Assembly (NCBI RefSeq): GCF_000285495.1
Contig: NZ_HE610980.1
Span: 91,071-155,070, forward strand
Length of the DNA stretch: 64,000 bases
Direction of reading: 5' to 3'
DNA from: Oceanobacillus massiliensis str. N'diop
GTDB taxonomy: Bacteria > Bacillota > Bacilli > Bacillales > Amphibacillaceae
A program made the translations under genes and the position numbers. Below are positions 16,652-24,985 of this stretch, in pieces. Each line of letters begins with the position of its first letter. Positions within the stretch are counted from its first letter, which is position 1. The notes beneath the pieces were generated by a model. It was given only the letters and a program-made list of their open reading frames with translations, was not told the DNA's origin and searched no databases.

Positions 16652-17494
16652 TTAATTCTCTTCCAGTTCCACTTCATTTTCATCATAGGAGATCCAGTCA
16701 CTAAAGCTGCCTGGGTATAATTTTACATTGCTGAATCCAGCTGCTTTAAGTGCTAGTATGTTGGGGCATGCAGAGACGCCGGAACCGCAGGATACAATGA
16801 TTTCTCCATCCTTAGGCAGCTGAGAGAAATGCTCCTCAAGGGCATCTGCTTTTTTCCATGTTCCATCGCTTGAAAAGACATCTTTCCAGAAATAGTTTTT
16901 AGCGCCCGGGATGTGTCCTGCCATGCTGTAGAGTGGTTCAGTTTCTCCTAGGTATCGCTCTCTTGAGCGTGAATCAATTAGTAGAGCTGAATTTGTTTTT
17001 ATTTTTTCTTTTACTTCTTGCATATCAGCAATATTGCCGGTATGAATGTCGGCGCGGAATTCTTTTGGTTCCAGGGTAGGAAGTTCGTCAGTCACTTGAT
17101 TGCCTTCTTCCACCCAGCCTTTGTATCCACCTTCGAGTATATAGACTTTATCATGGCCGATTGCTTCAAGGAGCCACCAGAGTCGGGCTGCAAACATGTC
17201 ATCCCCCTGATCATAAATGACGACCGTTGTATCATTGTCAATTCCTATATTGCCAATTTTCGAGGCGAAAAGATCCATATCCGGCAGAGGATGGCTTCCC
17301 CCGTGTTTCTCTGCTCTTCCAGATAAATCTTTATTCAGATCCATGTAAACCGCCCCCGGCAAATGGCTGCTCAAATACATTTTTCTTCCTGCATCGGGAT
17401 CATCCAGTTTAAATCGAACATCAACCAGCACTGTATTATTCAGGTTATTTTCCAGTCTTCTCTTCAAGCGGCTTACACTGATTAAATTTGTCAT
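16652..17494 (-). CDS. Sulfurtransferase, two rhodanese domains
   Basis: 280-residue cytoplasmic thiosulfate/3-mercaptopyruvate sulfurtransferase. N-terminal inactive rhodanese domain about residues 1-145; C-terminal active domain about 160-275 with the cysteine loop CGSGVSAC. The CG[ST]GV[ST]A loop is the form typical of mercaptopyruvate sulfurtransferases, though substrate cannot be settled by eye. It also has the CH2 marks SRSRERYLGETEP and AGHIPGAKN. Its ATG is one base after the stop of the GNAT gene, with the RBS GGAGGG inside that gene, so the two form a coupled operon. Its 3' end lies 52 bases from the 20-bp array. Confidence 0.92.
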   Translation of the reverse strand: MTNLISVSRLKRRLENNLNNTVLVDVRFKLDDPDAGRKMYLSSHLPGAVYMDLNKDLSGRAEKHGGSHPLPDMDLFASKIGNIGIDNDTTVVIYDQGDDMFAARLWWLLEAIGHDKVYILEGGYKGWVEEGNQVTDELPTLEPKEFRADIHTGNIADMQEVKEKIKTNSALLIDSRSRERYLGETEPLYSMAGHIPGAKNYFWKDVFSSDGTWKKADALEEHFSQLPKDGEIIVSCGSGVSACPNILALKAAGFSNVKLYPGSFSDWISYDENEVELEEN

Positions 17495-17495
17495 G

Positions 17496-17999
17496 CTAAC
17501 CCTCCAGTATTTTACTCATATAATATTCATCTACAAATCTACCATCCATATACAGGGAATCTTTTTTAATCCCTTCCAATGAAAATCCTGTCTTTTCATA
17601 AAGCTTTACAGCAGAGAGGTTTTCTTTTATTACCGTTAATTCTAATCGATGGAGCTTGTGTTTAAAAGCCCAGCTATCCAATTCCCCAAACAGCGCTGTT
17701 CCGATACCTCTCCCCTGATTTTCCTTTCGCAGTCCTATGACTATGTAGGCGCTATGCTCATTTTTCTTTGTATTCCCTCCGATTGCAAAAAGATAACCAG
17801 CGAGTTGACCATCCTTTACTGCGAGAAAAATTGCTGAATTATCCGATTCGGAAAGAGCTTGAATTATGTCAGATTGCTTTTGCGCCGAGATTTCTCTTTC
17901 CCCTGCCCCGTAAAGCATATACGGGCTCTCCATTTCAACCTGCTTGATCAGCAAAGCAAGTTCCTCCGCATCATCTGTTACTGCCTGTCTAATCATCAT
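17496..17999 (-). CDS. GNAT family N-acetyltransferase
   Basis: Acetyl-CoA-dependent transferase of about 167 residues. Motif A is visible as IVIGLRKENQGRGIGTALF (acetyl-CoA pyrophosphate loop QGRGIG) and motif B as LTVIKENLSAVKLYEKTGF. Start set at 17999, where an ATG follows GGGAG by five bases; a further ATG follows directly. Similar to ribosomal-protein or small-molecule acetylases, but the acceptor is unknown. First gene of a two-gene operon with the sulfurtransferase. Confidence 0.88.
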   Translation of the reverse strand: MMIRQAVTDDAEELALLIKQVEMESPYMLYGAGEREISAQKQSDIIQALSESDNSAIFLAVKDGQLAGYLFAIGGNTKKNEHSAYIVIGLRKENQGRGIGTALFGELDSWAFKHKLHRLELTVIKENLSAVKLYEKTGFSLEGIKKDSLYMDGRFVDEYYMSKILEG

Positions 18000-18130
18000 T
18001 ATCACTCCCATCTCGCGCTATCTACTATAAATAAGTTCGACGAAAAAAATCAGAATCCTCTTTGCTGATATTTCGAGTTCCGAATCTAATATGGTAAAAT
18101 AGTATTAAAATGAAAAGAGGCGATTAGATA

Positions 18131-19360
18131 ATGAAAGAAGAAATTATGGAGCGCTTTACTACATATGTAAAAATTGATACCCAGTCAAATGATGATTCTA
18201 ATGCTACTCCTTCCACTCCCGGCCAGTGGGATCTTATTAATCTCCTGGCAGACGAATTGACAAAAATTGGTATGGAAGAAGTGGAAACCGATAAAAATGG
18301 CTATTTAATGGCCACTCTTCCATCGAATACCACTAAAGAAATCCCAACAATCGGATTCCTGGCGCACGTTGATACTGCAACCGACTTTACCGGGAAAAAC
18401 GTTCAGCCACAAATAGTGGATAACTTTGATGGCAATGATTTAATTCTAAACGAGAAACTTAATGTTGTCCTTTCTTCTAAAGAGTTTCCTGAACTTTCCG
18501 GCTATAAAGGACATACACTAATTACCACAGATGGAACAACGTTACTGGGTGCCGATAACAAAGCAGGCATTGCAGAGATTATGACTGCTATGAATTATTT
18601 AATACAGCATCCTGAAATAAAACATGGAAAAATACGGGTAGCCTTTACCCCTGATGAAGAAATTGGCCGCGGACCGCATAAATTTGATGTGGAGAGATTT
18701 AACGCTGCATATGCCTATACAATTGATGGCGGACCACTCGGTGAATTGCAATATGAAAGTTTTAATGCCGCTGCAGCAAAGGTGACGTTTAAAGGAAATA
18801 GTGTGCATCCCGGTACGGCCAAAAACAAAATGGTCAATTCAGGCACCGTAGCGGCGGAGTTCATTCGTAAATTCCCAGAGAATGAAACACCTGAGCAAAC
18901 AGAGGGTTATGAAGGATTCTATCATCTAATTTCGATTAATGGTGATGTGGAAAAAACAAAGCTTTACTATATAATCCGCGATCATGATAGACAGAAATTT
19001 GAGGACAGGAAAAATACACTGGAACGATTTGTCCAAGAGATGAAAGAAGCCTATGGTGATTCATCTGTTGATCTGGAGATGGCTGATCAATATTATAATA
19101 TGGGTGAGAAAATCGAACCCGTTAAGGAAATAGTCGATATTGCAAGCCAGGCAATGAGGAATTTGGACATTGAACCAATCATTGAACCTATTCGCGGTGG
19201 AACAGATGGGTCGCAACTGTCCTTCATGGGATTGCCGACTCCAAATGTTTTTACTGGTGGCGAGAATTTCCATGGCAAGTTCGAATATATTTCCGTGGAT
19301 AATATGGAAAAGGCTACAAATGTAATCGTAGAAATTTGTAAATTATCCGCAGCTGAATGA
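18131..19360 (+). CDS. pepT: Peptidase T (tripeptide aminopeptidase)
   Basis: Zinc-dependent M20B aminopeptidase that releases the N-terminal residue from tripeptides in the cytoplasm. 409 residues, the family norm. Metal and catalytic residues are seen in [12 protein letters not shown] (His, Asp), [13 protein letters not shown] (bridging Asp), [10 protein letters not shown] (catalytic Glu pair), [10 protein letters not shown] (Asp) and [12 protein letters not shown] (His). The dimerisation domain lies between about residues 205 and 320. RBS AAAAGAGGCG precedes the ATG by six bases. Single gene with its own terminator. Confidence 0.96.
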   Translation: MKEEIMERFTTYVKIDTQSNDDSNATPSTPGQWDLINLLADELTKIGMEEVETDKNGYLMATLPSNTTKEIPTIGFLAHVDTATDFTGKNVQPQIVDNFDGNDLILNEKLNVVLSSKEFPELSGYKGHTLITTDGTTLLGADNKAGIAEIMTAMNYLIQHPEIKHGKIRVAFTPDEEIGRGPHKFDVERFNAAYAYTIDGGPLGELQYESFNAAAAKVTFKGNSVHPGTAKNKMVNSGTVAAEFIRKFPENETPEQTEGYEGFYHLISINGDVEKTKLYYIIRDHDRQKFEDRKNTLERFVQEMKEAYGDSSVDLEMADQYYNMGEKIEPVKEIVDIASQAMRNLDIEPIIEPIRGGTDGSQLSFMGLPTPNVFTGGENFHGKFEYISVDNMEKATNVIVEICKLSAAE

Positions 19361-19370
19361 TGATCAAAAT

Positions 19371-19413
19371 AAAGCCGGCACCTATAAATTATAGGAACTG
19401 GCTTTATTTTTTT
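19371..19413 (+). terminator. Terminator after pepT
   Basis: AAAGCC / GGCTTT outer stem with an inner CCTATAA / TTATAGG stem, then TATTTTTTT. Confidence 0.75.
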
Positions 19414-19654
19414 ATGGTTAAGGACTGGATGTATCACCTTAGGTTCACTTTTTTCAGCTTCCCGCCCTTCTGTATATAAATTGCATTTTGAATCGGTATT
19501 TTGAACCGTTTTTTTGAACCTTTCTGAATGAATCGTATATTATTTTTTACTGTCATTGTTCTGTTAAATGTGAGAAAATAAATAAAGCTTTTCACTTCTG
19601 CTATTCACTCCAACTAACATCATGAATGTAGCAGATTATAAGGAGAGAAAGAGA

Positions 19655-20695
19655 ATGAACAAAAAGACTTTAACGATTACCTTACTGATTCTGACGATAT
19701 CAGGCATTCTGGCTGCCTGTTCAGGTATTGATCAAACGTTTGATCAATCTGACCAAAAGCCCGAGGGTACGCCTTCCAGTACGGAACAACCTGGAGAAAA
19801 GGAACTCGATCCGGACGAAAAGGACCTAACTGTTCCAGAGGGAGCATTGCAAAAGAAAGATGAAGGAGATCAAGTAAAACTTCTGCAATCAGCATTAAAC
19901 ACAATCGGATATAGCGTCCATGAAAATGGACTATTTGACGAAACGACTACTTGGGCCATCACGGATTTTCAATTACAGCAGGATTCACTGTTAGTTTCCG
20001 GCATATATGATGAACCTACAAAAAAGGCACTGAAGAAAACGATAGAGGCAAATGAAACGATTACTGCTGGCGCCGGACTGCCGCAGCAAGCAGAACCCGC
20101 TGTTACAGATGCAGGGACTGAAGTTATAGCAAATCCGTATGACCAGATTGCCTTGATCAATAAAGAACATGCCCTTCCAGCAGATTATATCCCGGAAGAT
20201 TTAGTTATACCAGATGTCCCATTCCCATTTGCTGAAGACCTTCCAAAAAAACAGATGCGTGAGGCGGCAGCTAAGTCGCTGGAACAGCTTTTCAATAAGG
20301 CTGATGAGGCAGGATTGGAATTATATGCGCAATCCGGTTATCGCTCCTATGAGAGACAGGATGCCATTTTTGCTTCCAATGTACTTAAGCACGGGGAAGA
20401 AGAAGCCAATACTTTCAGTGCACGTCCGGGTGAAAGCGAGCACCAATCTGGTCTGACAATGGATATAACCAGTCCGAATGTCAATTTTGACTTAATCACG
20501 GAATTCGGGGAGACAGAAGAAGGTAAATGGATTCAGGAAAATGCTGCAGAATTCGGCTTTATTATCCGATTCCCAGAAGGAAAAGAAGAAATTACAAAGT
20601 ATCAATACGAACCATGGCATCTTCGCTTTGTTGGCAAAAAGGCTGCAAAAGAAATAATGTCACAAGGAATTACGTTAGAAGAATATTTAAATTAA
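19655..20695 (+). CDS. D-alanyl-D-alanine carboxypeptidase-type lipoprotein (VanY-like) with PG-binding domain
   Basis: Cell-wall enzyme anchored outside the membrane. Lipobox LAAC (Cys about 22) follows a hydrophobic signal. Then come an Asp/Glu-rich linker, a peptidoglycan-binding_1 domain (about residues 60-125, GDQVKLLQSALNTIGYSV ... NGLFDETT) and a C-terminal M15B VanY domain: SGYRSYERQ, the zinc ligands in SEHQSGLTMDI (His, Asp) and EPWHLRFVG (His). It should trim the terminal D-Ala of peptidoglycan stems. Start at 19655 has AAGGAGAG upstream; the open frame continues 11 codons left without an RBS. Its codons near 19727-19748 contain a perfect palindrome found again at 61392. Confidence 0.92.
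   Translation: MNKKTLTITLLILTISGILAACSGIDQTFDQSDQKPEGTPSSTEQPGEKELDPDEKDLTVPEGALQKKDEGDQVKLLQSALNTIGYSVHENGLFDETTTWAITDFQLQQDSLLVSGIYDEPTKKALKKTIEANETITAGAGLPQQAEPAVTDAGTEVIANPYDQIALINKEHALPADYIPEDLVIPDVPFPFAEDLPKKQMREAAAKSLEQLFNKADEAGLELYAQSGYRSYERQDAIFASNVLKHGEEEANTFSARPGESEHQSGLTMDITSPNVNFDLITEFGETEEGKWIQENAAEFGFIIRFPEGKEEITKYQYEPWHLRFVGKKAAKEIMSQGITLEEYLN
19728..19747. repeat. 20-bp perfect palindrome, copy 1
   Basis: TTGATCAAACGTTTGATCAA, inside the VanY-like coding region just after the lipobox (codes for part of GIDQTFDQS). The identical 20 bases occur at 61392-61411. Confidence 0.85.
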
Positions 20696-20886
20696 GACCT
20701 TGCTCCAAACCATGGATAAAAGCTGATGTTAAAATAAATTAAATGCTGATAAACGGCCGGGAAATGCTTATATTATCCAAAAAACACTGATATATCACTA
20801 AAATAGGCTGATATCTACGTAACACTTTATATTTAGCCATCAAATGGAAAACAGCAATCCTTCAAAAAATAGCCAGTTGATTTAAC

Positions 20887-20916
20887 AATCCTGTTCATGA
20901 TGAGCAGGATTTTTTT
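20887..20916 (+). terminator. Terminator after VanY-like gene
   Basis: AATCCTG / CAGGATT stem with an 11-base loop and T7. It touches the first possible start codon of the next ORF. The 190 bases between the VanY stop and this hairpin hold no gene. Confidence 0.75.
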
Positions 20917-21576
20917 ATGAGTAAATTTTTAAAATGGGGGAATTCAACACTATGTGAAAAAAATATTTCAGGGAATGTTCCCCTTTTATTAATAAACATA
21001 GACTTCCTGAAAAGGCTGGTGTTAGGCATGTTTGGCGTGACAGACTTTTTAAAATTAGCAATTTCCGTATTTATCATTTTGCCTGTTGTATCGCTTATAA
21101 GAGAAATGGGATATTTCATAACAGGAAAGATATTTGGAGCCAAGGAACCCTCTATCACCGTTGGATCGGGGCCATATTTCTTCAAATTTTGGATTTTTGA
21201 AGTTAGAAGATTTTATTTCATGTATAGCTGGTGTCATTATGAATCTTTGAAAAGAGATTCCAGATTCGCTCACATCATCATTTATTCATCTCCAATCATT
21301 TCCAATCTTATTGTCGCTTTGGTAATCAATTCATTGTTGGCTGATGGGGTATTGGAGAATGAAACATTTTGGAATCAGTATGTTTTTTATGCCTTTTACT
21401 TTTTGCTTTTTGATGCCATTCCAATGTATTATCCGGATGGACAGCCAAGTAACGGAAGAGTTGTCTATGACTTGATTCGTTACGGGAAGAAAAGTGATTT
21501 CAAACGAAATGGTTATCAAATGGATGCCATAAAAGAAGATGATGAAAAAGTGGACGATGACGAGAATGAAAAATAG
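20917..21576 (+). CDS. Membrane protein, degenerate M50 (site-2 protease-like) family
   Basis: Predicted polytopic membrane protein with a proline/aspartate motif typical of M50 peptidases (DAIPMYYPDGQPSNGR). The place of the zinc motif HExxH is taken by REMGY (LIREMGYFITGKIFGAK), so both histidines are missing and proteolysis is not expected. It ends with an acidic cytoplasmic tail. The full frame starts at 20917, right after a terminator T-run and with only AGCAGGA upstream. Met38 at 21028 (MFGVTDFLKLAISVF) matches the usual start of the first membrane helix and is equally likely. Neighbours give no clue to function. Confidence 0.7.
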   Translation: MSKFLKWGNSTLCEKNISGNVPLLLINIDFLKRLVLGMFGVTDFLKLAISVFIILPVVSLIREMGYFITGKIFGAKEPSITVGSGPYFFKFWIFEVRRFYFMYSWCHYESLKRDSRFAHIIIYSSPIISNLIVALVINSLLADGVLENETFWNQYVFYAFYFLLFDAIPMYYPDGQPSNGRVVYDLIRYGKKSDFKRNGYQMDAIKEDDEKVDDDENEK

Positions 21577-21647
21577 GCCGAATAAATGTGTCAAATGAAA
21601 TCTGCCCATTGAAAAAGGCTGAAAACGGCAGAGGGGGGCGGATTCCC

Positions 21648-22187
21648 TTACAGTTTGTTCTGGGACTCCGTTTTCTCTGATAATGACAGCTCAATTTGGC
21701 GATCCAGTTCGCGGATACGTCCAAGTGCCTCCTGGTCATCAATCGTTTTATAATGATGATTCCCTCCGTATTCTTCATCGGCTTCATCAGCCATAGCCAC
21801 TACCTGCTGCAACGGGTTTAATTTCAATTCCCCCTTTGGGAGGTATGAATCGGTATGGAGTAAAATGGCGACTGCTATTTCCTTGGCGGCATGACGCTCC
21901 TCCCCAATACGGATGAGCAGTTTGTGTGCCCGGCTCGATCCCTTAATCGCATGGATGTCATTTTCCTTGTATAGCTCATAGTCCCATTCTCCATCTCGAT
22001 ACCATGTATAATGTCCAATGTCATGCAGCAGTGCAGCTTTGGTTGCATGGTCAGGGTTTACATTAAATTCCTTGGAAAAGATAAAGGCATATTCCGCCAC
22101 TGCAACAGCATGGGCAATTCCAGATCTTTTTAAATATTTTTGTGTTATTGGATGAATGAAAACCTGCTCAAGTGTAACCTTTCTCAT
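21648..22187 (-). CDS. HD-domain phosphohydrolase
   Basis: About 179 residues. The HD signature is ATKAALLHDIGHYTW, with a preceding His in RSGIAHAVAVAEYAF and later metal-site residues in ILLHTDSYLP and VAMADEADEE. Members hydrolyse phosphate from nucleotides or second messengers; the substrate here is unknown. Start at 22187 has GGAG eight bases upstream; the longer frame would start with a GTG overlapping that RBS. Convergent with the M50-like gene. Confidence 0.82.
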   Translation of the reverse strand: MRKVTLEQVFIHPITQKYLKRSGIAHAVAVAEYAFIFSKEFNVNPDHATKAALLHDIGHYTWYRDGEWDYELYKENDIHAIKGSSRAHKLLIRIGEERHAAKEIAVAILLHTDSYLPKGELKLNPLQQVVAMADEADEEYGGNHHYKTIDDQEALGRIRELDRQIELSLSEKTESQNKL

Positions 22188-22369
22188 AAGACTTACTCCT
22201 TTCACTAAATTGAATCACAAAGCCAGAATCCTTCTATAATCTACTTTCCTGTTTCCTGAATTGTTGAAACCTGATACTTAGCAGTAAGCAATCGATTTCT
22301 TTGTATCAGTATTGCAACACTATATATATTCATACACATTTCTCTGAAATTTGATTGTACTCGATTACT

Positions 22370-22402
22370 AAAAAAGCACAAGATTCATAAATCTGCACTT
22401 AT
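22370..22402 (-). terminator. Terminator after PrpE-like phosphatase gene
   Basis: Minus strand AAGTGCAGATT / AATCTTGTGCTT stem with one bulge, then T6. Confidence 0.6.
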
Positions 22403-22415
22403 CATCAAAATTCTT

Positions 22416-23120
22416 CTAAAAATCTTCTATTACACGTTCAGTTATCTGACCATCCTTTTCACAACGGTAATAGCACCCCTTTTTCACATCCACCAGTGCA
22501 AGTGCCGCCTGGCCAGCTTGAAACGTTCCGTTGCCAAGATCACATTGGACGAACTGACCTTTTTTATGGACGGTGCTAACCGGATTATGTCCCCGGTATA
22601 TATATTTACCTTCAGTCCATTTCTGAAGGATATCTTCATTCAATTCCAGCAGTTCCTTTTGATTTATCCAAACAATATCCCTTGGCTGGTTCTCTTTAGA
22701 TTCCCCAATATTGATACCAGCATGTGTATAAATCCCATACTCATCTTCATAGATAAGCGGTAATGTCTCAAGCCATATGGCATATTCTTCAGCAGTATCC
22801 CATCCCCTATCGGAACCAAAAACCTTCTTAAAACTGGAAATCGTTTGATCGCCGCCAAATTCCATCCACATTGGTGATAATTCATTCATAAACCAAATCA
22901 TCATTTCTTCATGATTTCCAATTAAAACATGAACCATATCCGGAAACGATTCATGATGCTGTTTCGCCCATTGCAGTACCTGTGCACTTTGCGAACCGCG
23001 GTTGATCATATCTCCTCCAATAATTAATTTATCCCCAGCAGGGTTATATTCAACATATTGAAGTAATTCCATAAATGATTTAAAATCCCCATGAATATCG
23101 CTAGTATAGAACGTTCTCAT
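22416..23120 (-). CDS. Metallophosphoesterase (PrpE/ApaH-like)
   Basis: Calcineurin-type phosphatase of 234 residues. All metal-binding blocks are present: SDIHGDF, GGDMINRG, LIGNHEEMM, THAGIN and YRGHNPV. The family includes PrpE, which acts on phosphoprotein or asymmetric/symmetric Ap4A, so either a Ser/Thr phosphatase or bis(5'-nucleosyl)-tetraphosphatase role is possible. ATG at 23120 follows AAAAGGAGCG. It stands alone with its own terminator; 22188-22369 to its right is A/T-rich without a gene. Confidence 0.88.
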   Translation of the reverse strand: MRTFYTSDIHGDFKSFMELLQYVEYNPAGDKLIIGGDMINRGSQSAQVLQWAKQHHESFPDMVHVLIGNHEEMMIWFMNELSPMWMEFGGDQTISSFKKVFGSDRGWDTAEEYAIWLETLPLIYEDEYGIYTHAGINIGESKENQPRDIVWINQKELLELNEDILQKWTEGKYIYRGHNPVSTVHKKGQFVQCDLGNGTFQAGQAALALVDVKKGCYYRCEKDGQITERVIEDF

Positions 23121-23257
23121 ATAGTCGCTCCTTTTTTCTGCTATTCAAATCGCTTTATTCCAATTTTTCGCTTTAACCAATGATTCATTTTTCTTGAGAG
23201 AAAATGTTTTCGTTGTTAAAGGAAAACTCGAAAATTCAGAAACCCGAAAATAACCGA

Positions 23258-23286
23258 TTGCTTTTCAGCCCCCAATTCGATACAAT
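23258..23286 (+). promoter_or_regulatory. Sigma-A promoter of nitroreductase gene
   Basis: TTGCTT, 17-base spacer, TACAAT, located 49 bases before the start codon. Confidence 0.65.
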
Positions 23287-23290
23287 TTAA

Positions 23291-23309
23291 ATGATAATAG
23301 TTATCAATT
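23291..23309 (+). promoter_or_regulatory. Fur box of nitroreductase gene
   Basis: ATGATAATAGTTATCAATT contains TGATAAT-A-GTTATCA, a 7-1-7 Fur box with one mismatch, placed at the expected transcription start. Confidence 0.75.
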
Positions 23310-23334
23310 AAATTTATATATAGGGGTATTTTAT

Positions 23335-23883
23335 ATGCAAAATTCTGAACTTGCAAGAATTATTCGGGAAAGACGCGCCATCAAAAGCGGCTATAATGAT
23401 AAAGAAGTCACTGAGGATATGGTGGTTAGACTTTTGGAAGACGCCATCTGGGCCCCGAATCATGGAATGAGACAGCCCTGGAGATTTATTTTTGTTGGAA
23501 ATGGGCAAAGAAACAGCTTTGCTGCAAAGGTAGCCTCCACCTATCCTGAAGAAAGACAAAAGAACAGGGAAGATTATCTGAATGTACCAAACGCTATTCT
23601 TGTTGTTATTATGGAAGAATCGGATATTCCAAAACAATGGGAAGAAAACTATGGGGCAACCGCATCCATGATACAGAACTTCTGGTTACTGGCGTGGGAA
23701 GCAGGACTTGGAGTTGTTTGGAAAACCAACCCCCATATTTATGACCCGAAAGTGAAAGAAATACTTAATGTTGGTGAGAATGAGAAGATAATCGGCTTCC
23801 TCCACCTTGGATATTTTGATGAGATACCGGTCAGGAAAGATAGAATTTCCATCAAAGACAAATTCACTCGATTTAAAGGTTAA
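23335..23883 (+). CDS. Nitroreductase family protein (YfhC-like), iron-responsive
   Basis: FMN-dependent NAD(P)H oxidoreductase fold, 182 residues. Marks: RIIRERRAIKSGY at the N-terminus (FMN phosphate contacts), APNHGMRQPWRFIFV, and the C-terminal IIGFLHLGYFDE with a short basic end. Nitroreductases reduce flavins, quinones or nitro compounds; the Fur box upstream suggests a part in iron release or in the stress response to iron limitation (inference). Weak RBS: AGGGG at ten bases. Single gene with a terminator. Confidence 0.9.
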   Translation: MQNSELARIIRERRAIKSGYNDKEVTEDMVVRLLEDAIWAPNHGMRQPWRFIFVGNGQRNSFAAKVASTYPEERQKNREDYLNVPNAILVVIMEESDIPKQWEENYGATASMIQNFWLLAWEAGLGVVWKTNPHIYDPKVKEILNVGENEKIIGFLHLGYFDEIPVRKDRISIKDKFTRFKG

Positions 23884-23895
23884 TTTTATATAATT

Positions 23896-23929
23896 GGCTG
23901 AAGACGCTAAGCAGCACCTTCAGCCTTTT
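23896..23929 (+). terminator. Terminator after nitroreductase gene
   Basis: Eight-base stem GGCTGAAG / CTTCAGCC followed by TTTT. Confidence 0.7.
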
Positions 23930-23931
23930 CA

Positions 23932-24129
23932 CTATTTTCCCTGCCTTTTTTTGGCCTCTTTATAATCCGCTTCTGTTATCTCCCCGCGTTTCAATCTTTC
24001 ATCAAGTATTGTCAGGGAATCCTTATTCCTGGCATGAGATTTTGTCGCGCGAAACTTGCTTAATATGATAATGAGTACTATCAGCAGAAGAATGGACAGT
24101 ACAATTCTAACGATTAATTCGACAGGCAT
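23932..24129 (-). CDS. SHOCT-domain small membrane protein
   Basis: 65 residues. One N-terminal transmembrane helix (about residues 5-24, VRIVLSILLLIVLIII), a basic linker, and the C-terminal SHOCT motif LDERLKRGEITEADYKEAKK, a short oligomerisation helix pair. RBS GAGGTGATAAGGA lies just before the ATG. Function unknown; such proteins are common in Firmicutes. The gene is convergent with the nitroreductase. Confidence 0.82.
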   Translation of the reverse strand: MPVELIVRIVLSILLLIVLIIILSKFRATKSHARNKDSLTILDERLKRGEITEADYKEAKKRQGK

Positions 24130-24248
24130 TCCTTATCACCTCATTGATTATTTTCCCCTTTTTCCAGAAGACTAATCCACAGAAAGCTGTAATTTTCCGA
24201 TACCTGAGCAATTTTTGCTTAATTATCGGAATTATTTATTTAAAACCC

Positions 24249-24277
24249 TTGACATTCATTTCTTAATCTTTTAGTAT
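24249..24277 (+). promoter_or_regulatory. Sigma-A promoter of the trp operon
   Basis: TTGACA, 17-base spacer, TAGTAT; followed within a few bases by the first T-box leader. Confidence 0.8.
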
Positions 24278-24283
24278 TGATTT

Positions 24284-24563
24284 CAATAACTTAATCAATT
24301 GAGCTATGATGAAGAGTAGTAATTTATCGGAACACTCTAGAGAGCTGGTGGTTGGTGAGAACCAGCGTGATTCCAATAGATGAATGGACTTCTGAGCTTC
24401 CAAACCGAACCAATAAATTTATGCAGTAGGCTTTGGCGAACATGTCTCATCGTTATACGAGACGAATATTAAGCATTGCTTGATATTGCTAAAGTGAGCT
24501 GTTTGCAGCTAATAAAGGTGGTACCACGGTCCCTCGTCCTTTTCGGATGAGGGACCTTTTTGT
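24284..24563 (+). ncRNA. T-box leader 1, tRNA-Trp-specific
   Basis: cis-acting riboswitch that reads uncharged tRNA-Trp and prevents termination. The specifier-loop context GAATGGACTT puts TGG (Trp codon) at 24385-24387. The T-box is AGGTGGTACCACGG at 24516-24529. The terminator GTCCCTCGTCC / GGATGAGGGAC with T5 lies at 24529-24562. Stem I begins near GAAGAGTAGTAA with the AGAGAGCTGGTGG region typical of the family. Confidence 0.92.
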
Positions 24564-24579
24564 CTGTTTTATGGGCAAC

Positions 24580-24607
24580 TTGAATATCCGCTTGTAAAAA
24601 ATAAAAT
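24580..24607 (+). promoter_or_regulatory. Possible internal promoter between the two T-boxes
   Basis: TTGAAT, 16-base spacer, TAAAAT, between terminator 1 and leader 2. It would give a transcript controlled by T-box 2 only. Confidence 0.35.
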
Positions 24608-24611
24608 AATC

Positions 24612-24953
24612 AAATCGTCGAGTAAGAGTAGTAGATAGTGACAGCGCGTTATAGAGAGCTGGTTATGGTGGAATTCCAGTACGCGGGTCGTTATTGAATG
24701 GACTTACGAGAGGTTTTCACAAAGAATCGGGCACCTACCTGATTTGAGTAGGAAAACACGGATCTCCAACGTTATATGGATAGGATATCGGATATTACAG
24801 ATAATGCACCGCATCGCCCATAGGCTTGCAGCAAAACCTGTGAGATCCCGTATCTGAAGAAGATGAAAAGGTTTCTTTTCAAGTGAGGTGGCACCGCGGT
24901 CACATACGTCCTCAACAAACACAAATGATTTGTGTTTGTTGAGGACTTTTTTT
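24612..24953 (+). ncRNA. T-box leader 2, tRNA-Trp-specific
   Basis: Second complete T-box directly before trpE. Specifier TGG at 24699-24701 in GAATGGACTT; stem I start GAGTAAGAGTAGTAGATAG with AGAGAGCTGGTTATGGTGG-like sequence; T-box GAGGTGGCACCGCGG near 24885-24899. The terminator is an 18-bp perfect stem (24908-24946, GTCCTCAACAAACACAAA arm) followed by T7, very stable. In series with leader 1 it should make repression by charged tRNA-Trp tighter. Confidence 0.92.
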
Positions 24954-24985
24954 ATTTTCCAAAAAAGCTGAACGGAGTGAGAGAA

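Noticed and set aside
15945-16720. Three overlapping plus-strand ORFs across the 20-bp array
   Set aside because: All three frames are open only because the repeat unit is 20 bp and lacks plus-strand stops. The products are periodic Phe/Arg/Ser/Ala peptides without RBS or family resemblance.
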